Positions 1 through 5,990 of a stretch of 7,808 nucleotides of DNA are shown here, piece by piece. Below the pieces are notes generated by a model. That model made no database searches, was not told the DNA's origin, and saw only the letters and a list, made by a program, of their open reading frames with translations. Every line of letters starts with the position of its first letter. Position 1 is the first letter of the stretch. Position numbers and translations under genes: made by a program. This DNA comes from Bacteroidota bacterium. Lineage in GTDB: Bacteria; Bacteroidota; Ignavibacteria; SZUA-365. The DNA is taken from contig JAGTUW010000004.1 of the NCBI GenBank assembly GCA_018224345.1, positions 1 to 7,808 of the forward strand, read 5' to 3'.

Positions 1-310
1 ACAGTCTGCACCCATGTTTCAAAGAGAGCTAAAAGTCAAGTGTCAAAAGTTAAAAGTGGGAAATGAGGGAAATGACTGGCAGTACAGAGTTCATTGAAGC
101 TTCTTTAACGGAGGGCGAACATTCCTGTCCGCCCAAGGAAACCATGACGGATTGGACAGTCTGCACCCATGTTTCAAAGAGAGCTAAAAGTCAAGTGTGA
201 AAAGTTAAAAGTGGGAAATGAGGGGAATGACTGGCAGCACAGAGTTCATTGAAGCTTCTTTAACGGAGGGCGGACATTCCTGTCCGCCCAGGTAAACCAT
301 GACGGATTGG
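1..310 (+). repeat. Two tandem copies of a 155-bp hairpin-bearing repeat unit
   Basis: The stretch beginning ACAGTCTGCACCCATG at position 1 recurs at 156, and the corresponding ACAGT recurs again at 311, so the period is exactly 155 bp; copy 1 may continue left of the window. Each unit contains, in order, an A-rich block (AAAAGTTAAAAGTGGGAAATG), a CAGAGTTCATTGAAGCTTC block, TTTAACGGA, a hairpin, and CCATGACGGATTGGACAG. The hairpins are at 113-134 and 268-289, with arms GGGCGGACA and TGTCCGCCC around TTCC. Unit 1 has one broken pair (GGGCGAACA); unit 2 is perfect. The second unit runs directly into the larger element copy A. No long open frame here resembles a protein. The tandem arrangement suggests recent unequal recombination or local duplication. 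Confidence 0.9.
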
Positions 311-464
311 ACAGTTTGCAACCATGTTGCAAAATGGAAGGCGAGAGTGTGCACGCCGGAAACATCATCGAAGCTATCGGATAAAAGCCCTCTGTGCACT
401 CTGTGTACTCTGCCTGTGCCCCGCAGGAGCGAAGCGGAAGCGGGGTGGTGCCATTCCGTACTGC
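198..464 (+). repeat. Fold-back repeat element, copy A (left flank of the two-gene segment)
   Basis: This about 267-bp stretch matches 3387-3653 in the same orientation with no indels (constant offset 3189) and, by hand count, about eight mismatches, six of them before position 260. From 259 to 464 only two bases differ. It contains the TTCC-loop hairpin (268-289), a second perfect inverted repeat TTTGCAA/TTGCAAA (315-321 and 327-333), and a CCCCGC/GCGGGG stem (419-424 and 440-445). The right end read on the - strand (GGAATGGCACCAC, then CACAGAGTGCACAGAGGGCTT) resembles the left end on the + strand, so the element has inverted ends. It encodes no recognisable protein. It may be a non-autonomous mobile repeat or a REP-like element; the mechanism is not visible. 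Confidence 0.85.
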
Positions 465-927
465 TTCTATTAGTGCAAATCACAGTTACCTGTCAGGCAT
501 CATTACTCCGGGCGACATGAACTCTTCGGATGCGTATATCCCCTGTAAACAGGCCCCATCCCGTTATGCAGCATAGATAAAACAATGGACCCCCGCACGG
601 CCAACATGCTGTTCGTCTGCAGTATTCGGAAAAGTGAGTACGATTCTTCTTGACATTTATGAACACAGTCCATAAGTTCAGCTTGCGATGCAACAACGAG
701 GTCTCATGACCGTGCAGGCGCACATATACATTTCAGGTATTGCCGTCAATCGGCTGCCATTGTCATCGCATTCTCCTCTCGCCCCCGGCCAGAGAGCACT
801 TCAGCGATGCAACCTGCTTCCGTGCCGGTCTGCTTCTGTGATCGATGTTACCGACGGTACTGTCAGTACCGTTTCATATATCCAATCATACAACATCACA
901 GGAGATCTCGATGAAAGCGTTACTTGA
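465..927. other. Long leader region without a supported gene
   Basis: No convincing coding sequence is seen here. The longest + strand frame (688-927) has no SD-like start, no domain-like composition and low-complexity Ser/Thr content, and I treat it as spurious. The stretch contains a TTGACA hexamer at 650-655 whose best downstream -10-like box (CATAAG, 671-676) is weak and only 15 bases away, and a strong palindrome at 854-872 listed separately. The length and the signals near its 3' end suggest a 5' leader or regulatory region for the secreted-protein gene that follows, or remnants of a decayed gene. Confidence 0.5.
854..872. promoter_or_regulatory. 19-bp palindrome, candidate operator
   Basis: The sequence ACGGTACTG-T-CAGTACCGT is a perfect dyad with 9-bp arms and a single central base. 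It lies 38 bases upstream of the ATG at 911 and its ribosome-binding site, and about 100 bases upstream of the ATG at 970. A short-centre palindrome of this size is typical of a homodimeric repressor site; a hairpin in RNA is unlikely because a 1-base loop is too tight without opening pairs. No bound regulator is encoded in the window, so the role is inferred from position and symmetry only. Confidence 0.4.
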
Positions 928-955
928 ACCAAGAGCGGTTACCCCCCCCACATAA
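899..955 (+). promoter_or_regulatory. Strong ribosome-binding site with a 14-codon frame ending after a C8 run
   Basis: AGGAG at 899-903 lies seven bases before ATG 911, the best Shine-Dalgarno signal in front of the first secreted gene. The frame reads MKALLEPRAVTPPT and stops at TAA 953-955. Its codons pass through eight consecutive C (942-949). One additional C would join this start to the frame of the 210-residue protein with no intervening stop. It may therefore be a leader peptide, the true but frame-shifted start of the following gene, or coincidence. Confidence 0.35.
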
Positions 956-969
956 GGACTTACGGGCGG

Positions 970-1602
970 ATGGTGTTTTCCCGATTCCACGCATTCGAAC
1001 ACAACAACCCGGTACATCATGAAGTCGCAGCTTCATATCGTCCTCCGGACAGCCGACGCTCCCTGCTTCCACTTATTATCGCCATCCTGCTGGCGCTTTC
1101 CATGCCGGCCTTCTCCCAGCAAACGATGATGATGACCTATGAACTTCAGGTCGTCTGCGAGAACCTTCCCGGTAGCAGCGTCACCATCACCGCGGAAGCG
1201 CAGGGGGATCTCTATGGTCCCACCGGCACTCTGCTCGACCCGGATGATCCGGCGAATCATCCATTCTTCATGAACAATTCAGAAATTTCATTCGACGATG
1301 ACAGGAACAATGTTGATGTCGCGATAATCGATCGCACGCTTGCTCCCTGGGAAGTCGGTGTATTAGGCATACGAATCGACTACACCTACAAAGATGAGGA
1401 CGGCAACCGAGTTCACGAGATGTACTGCAAGAAGCACGATACCAGAATTTGCTACTATATCAATATTATGGATAACGGAACGACAACCGCGGTCACGGGT
1501 TACTGGGAAGACGGCACTGTAATCTTTCAGGATGAAGGCTCGCATGTAGAGCATGAAACCCATGAAACCTACGGTGTTGTGACAGTAACGCCAGGTGATT
1601 GA
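970..1602 (+). CDS. Secreted protein of unknown function (210 aa)
   Basis: I do not recognise the family. The N-terminus has a basic stretch (SRR, 28-30) followed by a hydrophobic core (SLLPLIIAILLALS, 31-44) and a signal-peptidase-I-like site after MPAFS (about residue 49), so the mature protein should begin QQTMM and be exported. There is no lipobox. The mature part is acidic and polar, probably beta-rich, with three cysteines (63, 153, 161), a Pro/Asp-rich turn (LLDPDDPANHP, 88-98) and a His/Glu-rich C-terminus. The start is uncertain. ATG 970 has AGGA 12 bases upstream, but gives an unusually long 30-residue n-region. ATG 911 has a much better ribosome-binding site but is one base out of frame, and ATG 1019 gives a more normal MK start in yet another frame. 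An indel near the 5' end is possible. A strong hairpin follows the stop codon. Confidence 0.7.
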   Translation: MVFSRFHAFEHNNPVHHEVAASYRPPDSRRSLLPLIIAILLALSMPAFSQQTMMMTYELQVVCENLPGSSVTITAEAQGDLYGPTGTLLDPDDPANHPFFMNNSEISFDDDRNNVDVAIIDRTLAPWEVGVLGIRIDYTYKDEDGNRVHEMYCKKHDTRICYYINIMDNGTTTAVTGYWEDGTVIFQDEGSHVEHETHETYGVVTVTPGD

Positions 1603-1614
1603 TGTTTGATCATC

Positions 1615-1652
1615 GGATTCGGGCATTGCCTTTCATGGCAATGCCCGAATCC
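1615..1652 (+). terminator. Strong hairpin, probable terminator of the 210-aa gene
   Basis: GGATTCGGGCATTGCC (1615-1630) pairs perfectly over 16 bp with 1637-1652 around a TTTCAT loop, starting 12 bases after the stop codon at 1602. The expected U-run after the stem is missing (ATATAGAAC follows), so it may be a weakly consensus terminator or an mRNA 3'-end stabiliser. It separates the two secreted-protein genes, which argues that the second has its own promoter. Confidence 0.6.
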
Positions 1653-1665
1653 ATATAGAACATCA

Positions 1666-1693
1666 TTGACACTGTCAGAATTCAGTGTATGAA
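1666..1693 (+). promoter_or_regulatory. Sigma70-like promoter with an overlapping dyad for the 517-aa gene
   Basis: A perfect TTGACA (1666-1671) is followed after 16 bases by TATGAA (1688-1693, four of six to TATAAT), 32 bases before ATG 1726. The inverted repeat ACACTG/CAGTGT (1669-1674 and 1683-1688) overlaps the -35 end and fills the spacer, which is where a repressor could act. This fits the preceding terminator-like hairpin. If the host uses the Bacteroidota sigma factor this match could be coincidental. Confidence 0.4.
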
Positions 1694-1725
1694 AGTTTCC
1701 CCGGAACAAAATATATTTTAAGGAT

Positions 1726-3279
1726 ATGCGCACATCAATTCTCCTGGTCGTGATATTCTCATTTATGCCTTTGTATGGCCAACAATCCGGGAAGACCGCC
1801 ACTATTCGAACCGATCTTCTCGAATCCGATCATGGCATCATATTTGTGCTCAAGCTATACGATTGCATCGGTTGCAATCTGTCCGTGCCCGGGCTCTCGA
1901 AGCACTGCCATACAAATCATCCGCGCATCAGGCAATATGTCTGCGTTGTTGACGGTTCGCAAGATGACGCCGCGGTCCTTGCGGAGCGTCTTGAGATGGA
2001 GGTCCAGCCGATTTCCCTTGAAGACCTCGGAATCGGTTCTGATTTCAGGACACCTGCTTTGATCTATTTCAATGGCAACATGGTGTCAACCATTTTCTTG
2101 ATGGACAGTCGCGTCACACCACAAAGAATCGATTCGCTGATTGAACTTTCGGGATACAATGACAGGAATGTCACCTGCGATTCTACAATAACAGTACATT
2201 TTGATTCTGCTTTCTCGGTGCCAAGATTATCGCGTATCGATTACAACCATGAAATGGGGTTGTTTGCTATTACTGATGCATTTTATCGTAAAGTATTTTT
2301 GGTTGGTGACAATGGCTCGTTGAAAGGCTTTGTTTCAATTAACGACTCTTTGATAGCTCTCCATTGTGGCCTGGAGTTGGCATCGAAGATGCTGATTCGA
2401 AACATGCAAAAGGTCCACCCTGCCAGAATCATGCAAAATGGTGACATCGGCATATTGTATTCCCATCCAGTTGTGGAGGAAGATCCGGATGTCGAGAAGC
2501 GCCTTCTTGTGGGCACAATTTCCGTGTTTGTCAGATACAGCACTTCGGGTGAGATACTTTTTACCCGTCTCATCGAAACAGAGGACCTGCGGCCGCCGCT
2601 TGTTCTGGATCAGTGGTTTTTTTCCGGCTGCGACAATGCGATTATTATTCCACTATTTCCCCTGATCCCCGACTCGTCTCGTTACAAGCGTGAAATGCCT
2701 TCGATTGCATTTTCGTTGGATAGCGGCCTGTCGACCGTTGCGCCGTACAAACGAGGGCGCCTCACGCATCATTTTGGCCTGGATGACGGCACCTTCCTTT
2801 ATGATACATATCATGCCCAGTCAGATTCACTCACTGTCGCTGTGGAAGCATTCGACAATCTGTTGCATTACTGGTACGGACCTGCAGCAAGCCCGCGTTA
2901 CAGCAGCACCACAGAAATGGATGGCGACTTTTCCCGCAAATCATTGCTGTTGACCAGCACGCAATCCCGATCTGCCTCCAATATCAGTATCGACTCTGTC
3001 ATCACATTGCTGGACCCCGTCGTCAATGGGATCGACATATTCGGGAATACGCTGTTGATATCATATAGTATAGAGACTCCTTCCGACAGACCTGTGTTGT
3101 CAAAAGTTATGTTTGTTGATACTTCCTCGATGACTTCGATATTCAGCTCTGAACTGCACCTTCCCGATTCGAGGTATCCAAGCCACGTTTTTTTCAGAGG
3201 TTCCGCAGCCAATATCGTAACGATCAGCAAGTCAAAATCCGCAATCTATTTTGATTTCTTTACAGTGCGTTTTCCATAG
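1726..3279 (+). CDS. Exported protein with thioredoxin-like CxxC head and beta-rich, propeller-like body (517 aa)
   Basis: A signal peptide is clear (MRTSILLVVIFSFMPLYG, likely cut before QQ at 19-20), placing the protein outside the cytoplasm. Residues about 36-145 look like a thioredoxin fold: a hydrophobic strand (GIIFVLKLYD) leads into C47-I-G-C50, then a helix, a strand (YVCVVDG), and RTPALIYFNG (108-117) with a Thr-Pro at the position of the family's cis-proline. Residues about 150-517 have repeated short hydrophobic strands with turns (for example LFAITDAFYRKVFLVGDNG, 179-197), resembling the six-bladed beta-propeller proteins common in Bacteroidota; this is by eye. A disulfide or metal-handling role is possible but not shown. 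AAGGA lies only one base before ATG, an unusually tight spacing. Composition is AT-rich: a hand count of 2221-2340 gives 44 of 120 G+C, against 37 of 60 in 4681-4740 within mpl. Confidence 0.8.
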   Translation: MRTSILLVVIFSFMPLYGQQSGKTATIRTDLLESDHGIIFVLKLYDCIGCNLSVPGLSKHCHTNHPRIRQYVCVVDGSQDDAAVLAERLEMEVQPISLEDLGIGSDFRTPALIYFNGNMVSTIFLMDSRVTPQRIDSLIELSGYNDRNVTCDSTITVHFDSAFSVPRLSRIDYNHEMGLFAITDAFYRKVFLVGDNGSLKGFVSINDSLIALHCGLELASKMLIRNMQKVHPARIMQNGDIGILYSHPVVEEDPDVEKRLLVGTISVFVRYSTSGEILFTRLIETEDLRPPLVLDQWFFSGCDNAIIIPLFPLIPDSSRYKREMPSIAFSLDSGLSTVAPYKRGRLTHHFGLDDGTFLYDTYHAQSDSLTVAVEAFDNLLHYWYGPAASPRYSSTTEMDGDFSRKSLLLTSTQSRSASNISIDSVITLLDPVVNGIDIFGNTLLISYSIETPSDRPVLSKVMFVDTSSMTSIFSSELHLPDSRYPSHVFFRGSAANIVTISKSKSAIYFDFFTVRFP

Positions 3280-3320
3280 TGTTAACACAAGTGATGTACA
3301 GAATATTTATATGAGAAAGC

Positions 3321-3370
3321 ACCCCCCCTTCGCTGCGCGACTGCGGGCCAAGCGACGGGCAAGGAGGGGT
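3321..3370. other. GC-rich imperfect hairpin after the 517-aa gene
   Basis: ACCCCCCCTT (3321-3330) pairs with AAGGAGGGGT (3361-3370) with one mismatch, and CGCT (3331-3334) pairs with AGCG (3351-3354), leaving a 6-base bulge. It begins 41 bases after the stop codon at 3279 and abuts repeat copy B. No U-run follows, so it could serve as a factor-independent 3' end, a stabiliser, or an end structure of the repeat. It contains a run of seven C. Confidence 0.4.
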
Positions 3371-3379
3371 TGAAGAGAG

Positions 3380-3653
3380 TTAAGAGTGAAAAGTTAAAAG
3401 TGGGAAATGAGGGGAATGAATGGCACCACAGCGTTCACAGAGGCTTCTTTAACGGAGGGCGGACATTCCTGTCCGCCCAGGTAAACCATGACGGATTGGA
3501 CAGTTTGCACCCATGTTGCAAAATGGAAGGCGAGAGTGTGCACGCCGGAAACATCATCGGAGCTATCGGATAAAAGCCCTCTGTGCACTCTGTGTACTCT
3601 GCCTGTGCCCCGCAGGAGCGAAGCGGAAGCGGGGTGGTGCCATTCCGTACTGC
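3380..3653 (+). repeat. Fold-back repeat element, copy B (right flank of the two-gene segment)
   Basis: This matches copy A (198-464) base for base at offset 3189 with about eight mismatches and no gaps. The TTCC-loop hairpin is at 3457-3478 and perfect. Copy B shows the inverted ends best: GAATGGCACCAC at 3418-3429 is exactly repeated in inverse at 3634-3645, and the adjoining inner sequences (CACAGCGTTCACAGAGGCTTC, and CACAGAGTGCACAGAGGGCTT on the other strand) are also similar. On the right arm a CCCCGC/GCGGGG hairpin interrupts the match. Its right edge ends about 70 bases before the 3' end of the converging barrel-protein gene. No target-site duplication is obvious. Confidence 0.85.
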
Positions 3654-3722
3654 CATTTTCTTGAGCCGGGAAACCACCCGCTTCGCTGCCCGCTGTGCGT
3701 CCTGTATCCTCCAGCACGCACC

Positions 3723-4292
3723 TTACGGGTAGAACCGTATCCCCAGCGCCGGCATGATATCGAAACCGAAGCCCGGTGCGATTCCGAGAATTGGGTTGAG
3801 TTCAAGAAAAAAGTCCAGTGGCGTGTTGCGTGGGATGATGTTCAGACCGAAGGTCCCTTTTGCAGCCACGACGAGATCATCATCTCGCGAACCGTAGAAC
3901 CAGTGATCGCGTCCCTGTTTATAACGAACCAGCACCCAGCCGTCATCCTTGTCGCCGAAGCCGAGTGCGACTCCCACACCTGCGTAAATAGACACGATGC
4001 GTGAATTGAATGCGTCGTTGAAATGCCAGAGGTAATCGCCGTGAACATGCGGATTGCCGAGATAACTCGTGCCGATTGCCGCATCCCATGAATTTTCCCT
4101 GCTCGTCCAGAAACGGAAGGACACGGCGGTCGGGTCGCCAACGGAGAAGCCGACACCGAAAGATTTGCCCGTGGGCCCCTGCGCGAAGACCGGAAGGGTC
4201 AACCCGAGGAACAAGAGCGAAAACAAGGTGATACGCACTGCGCTGTAACGGGATAACACAATGAGTGGTTCCGGGACCTGTGTCGGTCTCAT
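3723..4292 (-). CDS. Small outer-membrane beta-barrel protein, DUF3996/BAPKO_0422-like (189 aa)
   Basis: This is probably a small integral outer-membrane barrel protein of unknown role. The order of motifs fits the DUF3996 (BAPKO_0422) pattern as I remember it: GVGFSVGDPTAVSFRFW (46-62), then an Asp-Ala-Ala-Ile-Gly strand (70-74), HVHGDYLWHF (82-91), IYAGVGVALGFG (102-113), LDFFLELNPILGIAPGFGFD (159-178) and a C-terminal aromatic GIRFYP. A signal peptide (core 20-35, cut near VFA-Q at 37/38) supports export. I chose ATG 4292 rather than the in-frame ATG 4352 because GAGGA lies five bases before it and the signal peptide is then normal; the longer form would give 209 residues. It lies 140 bases downstream of mpl on the same strand, so it could be read from its own promoter or from mpl. 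Confidence 0.75.
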   Translation of the reverse strand: MRPTQVPEPLIVLSRYSAVRITLFSLLFLGLTLPVFAQGPTGKSFGVGFSVGDPTAVSFRFWTSRENSWDAAIGTSYLGNPHVHGDYLWHFNDAFNSRIVSIYAGVGVALGFGDKDDGWVLVRYKQGRDHWFYGSRDDDLVVAAKGTFGLNIIPRNTPLDFFLELNPILGIAPGFGFDIMPALGIRFYP

Positions 4293-4322
4293 GACTGTCC
4301 TCTTGATAATGAAATGAATAAC

Positions 4323-4346
4323 CTTATCCTCTGAAAACAGGATAAG
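4323..4346 (-). promoter_or_regulatory. Hairpin in the 5' leader of the barrel-protein gene
   Basis: CTTATCC (4323-4329) pairs perfectly with GGATAAG (4340-4346), and the stem can extend inward through CTG/CAG with a two-base bulge to an AAAA loop. It lies 31 bases upstream of the chosen start. The symmetry is compatible with an operator or an mRNA leader hairpin. There is no U-run on either side, so a terminator for mpl is less likely. Confidence 0.3.
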
Positions 4347-4432
4347 CGTCATTCCCGTTCCTTACAGACCGGGCGGCAACGCCACCGGCCTGCCCCCGAT
4401 GAATATCCCCCATGATAAGCACGCCGAAAGTA

Positions 4433-5881
4433 TCAGTGCAGCGGGTCTTCGGCATCCCGCGTCGTGGACGCATCCTGCTCCGTGAGCGCCTGCTGCAGCA
4501 TCCCATGTGCACCGCCGAATTTCCCGTTGCTGCACAGCGCGATGACGTCGCCCGGACGCATGACCGAAGTCACCCACAGGACCATTTCCGTGGGATCGGG
4601 AATGGCGCGGGCGATGATTCCCTGACGTGTGAGTTCCGCAGCGACGCGTTCCGGCGAGAGACGTTCGTTTTCGGCATAGCGTTGCGGACGGTCGATGGAA
4701 CCAATCACCGCGACATCGGCCAATGCCAGCGCTTCGGTGATCTCTTTCTGATAAATGTTGCGCGTCGTGGTGTTCGATCGCGGTTCGAAACAGGCGACAA
4801 TTCTTCTGCCCCGGTATTTCTCCCGCAAGGCCTGCAGTGTCAACCGCAGCGCTGTGGGATGATGAGCGAAATCATCGATCAATGTAATGCCCTTTCCCTC
4901 GGCGATCACTTCCATGCGCCGGCGAATGCCGAGAAACGTCGAGAAGCCCTTTTGAATCTCCGCGTCGCTGAGACCCACCCGGCGGGCAGCGGCGACCACA
5001 GCGATCGCATTGCGCACATTGAAGTCACCTGCGAGCGGAATGCTGAAGCGATGCTCGTGACTGTTGCGTTGATCGATGATGGTAAAGCCGGTGCGCCCGT
5101 CTGCATAGCGGATGTCGCGGCCCCACAGCTCGCAGGAATCCCCGCAGCCAAAACGCAACACCTCGCAATGGGCATCGGCCGCAACGTCCATGGCATGCGA
5201 ATCATCTCCGTTGACCAGCAGTACACCATTGCCGGGGATGAGATTGACAAACTGGCGAAAAGAGCGCTTGACATGTTCGAGCGAATCGAAAATATCCGCA
5301 TGATCGAATTCCACATTGTTGATCACCGCGATGTCGGGACGGTAATGCACAAATTTCGATCGTTTGTCGAAAAACGCCGTATCGTATTCATCTCCTTCCG
5401 TGACGAACACGCCGTCCGGTGCAGCCGCGCGACAGCCCTCCCCGAAATTTTCCGGGATACCGCCGATGAGAAAACCCGGCCTGCGTCCTGCGGCTTCCAG
5501 CACCCAGGCCGCCAGCGACGCCGTGGTCGACTTCCCGTGCGTCCCTGCAATCACCATGCTGCTGTGACCGGCAATGAGCTGTCCGCCAACCAATGCCGCC
5601 AGCGAGGTGTAGGACAACCGGCGGTTGAGCACCGCTTCGACTTCCGGATTGCCGCGGCTCATGGCATTTCCGATGACAACGGTCGTATCCGGCGGTAATG
5701 CATCGACATGCGCCGTATTGAATTCTTCGTGGTATGAAATATCACGCGCTGCCAGGAAATCGCTCATCGGCGGATACACGCCGTTGTCCGAGCCCGTGAC
5801 CTGATGCCCCTCATGTCGCAGCGCCGCGGCCACGCCGGCCATGGCTGTTCCCCCGATACCGATGAAATAGAGCTTCTTCAT
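4433..5881 (-). CDS. mpl: Mpl: UDP-N-acetylmuramate--L-Ala-gamma-D-Glu-meso-DAP ligase
   Basis: Mpl is the cytoplasmic ATP-dependent ligase that attaches recycled murein tripeptide to UDP-MurNAc, bypassing MurC, MurD and MurE. Numbering from the TTG three codons upstream, all three Mur domains are present: an N-terminal GIGGTAMAG (11-19), the ATP loop GTHGKSTT (116-123), and EGDEYDTAFFDKRSKF (165-180) plus NNVEFDHADIFD (191-202), which are Mpl-type rather than MurC-type. They are followed by DDFAHHPTA (339-347), FEPRSNT (368-374) and SNGKFGGAHGML (454-465). At 482 residues it is full length. I chose ATG 5881 (MKKLYFIGIGG) over TTG 5890 because it fits the family start and only a weak CAGG is present for either. 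The loop has Ser after the Lys, where many homologues have Thr; this should still bind ATP. Confidence 0.96.
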   Translation of the reverse strand: MKKLYFIGIGGTAMAGVAAALRHEGHQVTGSDNGVYPPMSDFLAARDISYHEEFNTAHVDALPPDTTVVIGNAMSRGNPEVEAVLNRRLSYTSLAALVGGQLIAGHSSMVIAGTHGKSTTASLAAWVLEAAGRRPGFLIGGIPENFGEGCRAAAPDGVFVTEGDEYDTAFFDKRSKFVHYRPDIAVINNVEFDHADIFDSLEHVKRSFRQFVNLIPGNGVLLVNGDDSHAMDVAADAHCEVLRFGCGDSCELWGRDIRYADGRTGFTIIDQRNSHEHRFSIPLAGDFNVRNAIAVVAAARRVGLSDAEIQKGFSTFLGIRRRMEVIAEGKGITLIDDFAHHPTALRLTLQALREKYRGRRIVACFEPRSNTTTRNIYQKEITEALALADVAVIGSIDRPQRYAENERLSPERVAAELTRQGIIARAIPDPTEMVLWVTSVMRPGDVIALCSNGKFGGAHGMLQQALTEQDASTTRDAEDPLH

Positions 5882-5887
5882 ACCTGA

Positions 5888-5920
5888 CAAATGTAGCCAT
5901 CCCGGCGCACATCACACAAT
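5888..5920 (-). promoter_or_regulatory. Candidate Bacteroidota-type promoter for mpl
   Basis: Read on the - strand, ATTG (5920-5917) is followed after 21 bases by TACATTTG (5895-5888), an exact match to TAnnTTTG and three of four to the TTTG upstream box of the Bacteroidota primary sigma factor. The start codon at 5881 is only six bases further on, so transcription would begin almost at the ATG, giving a leaderless or nearly leaderless mRNA. That agrees with the absence of a good Shine-Dalgarno sequence. A chance match is possible. Confidence 0.3.
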
Positions 5921-5990
5921 AACAACTCAGGGGGATGCATAAACACACCCAGCGACTCTCTACAGGATCTGTGTCGTTGCAATCCCGAAA

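Noticed and set aside
1..464. CRISPR array
   Set aside because: The repeats are 155 bp apart with nearly the whole period conserved, so there are no unique spacers, and no cas gene is present.
650..676. TTGACA hexamer as the promoter of the first secreted gene
   Set aside because: The only -10-like box (CATAAG) is weak, the spacing is 15, and the gene is about 290 bases away, so support is too thin to annotate it.
688..927. + strand frame of 79 codons in the leader
   Set aside because: It has no ribosome-binding site or recognisable fold, and it passes through the palindrome and ribosome-binding site of the downstream region.
3394..3717. - strand frame in repeat copy B with a near-twin at 205-483 in copy A
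   Set aside because: The two translations are similar only because the DNA is repeated. Copy C does not preserve the frame, and the peptide is rich in Arg/His/Ser from simple motifs. Differences between A and B do not fall preferentially at third codon positions.
4293..4352. Longer start (ATG 4352) for the barrel protein
   Set aside because: It would add 20 residues before an already complete signal peptide and pass through a leader hairpin, while ATG 4292 has a good GAGGA at proper spacing.
4412..5698. Long + strand open frame of 428 codons
   Set aside because: It lies wholly antisense to mpl, whose motifs are unmistakable on the other strand, and its translation shows no family resemblance. 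Long antisense frames are common over GC-rich genes.
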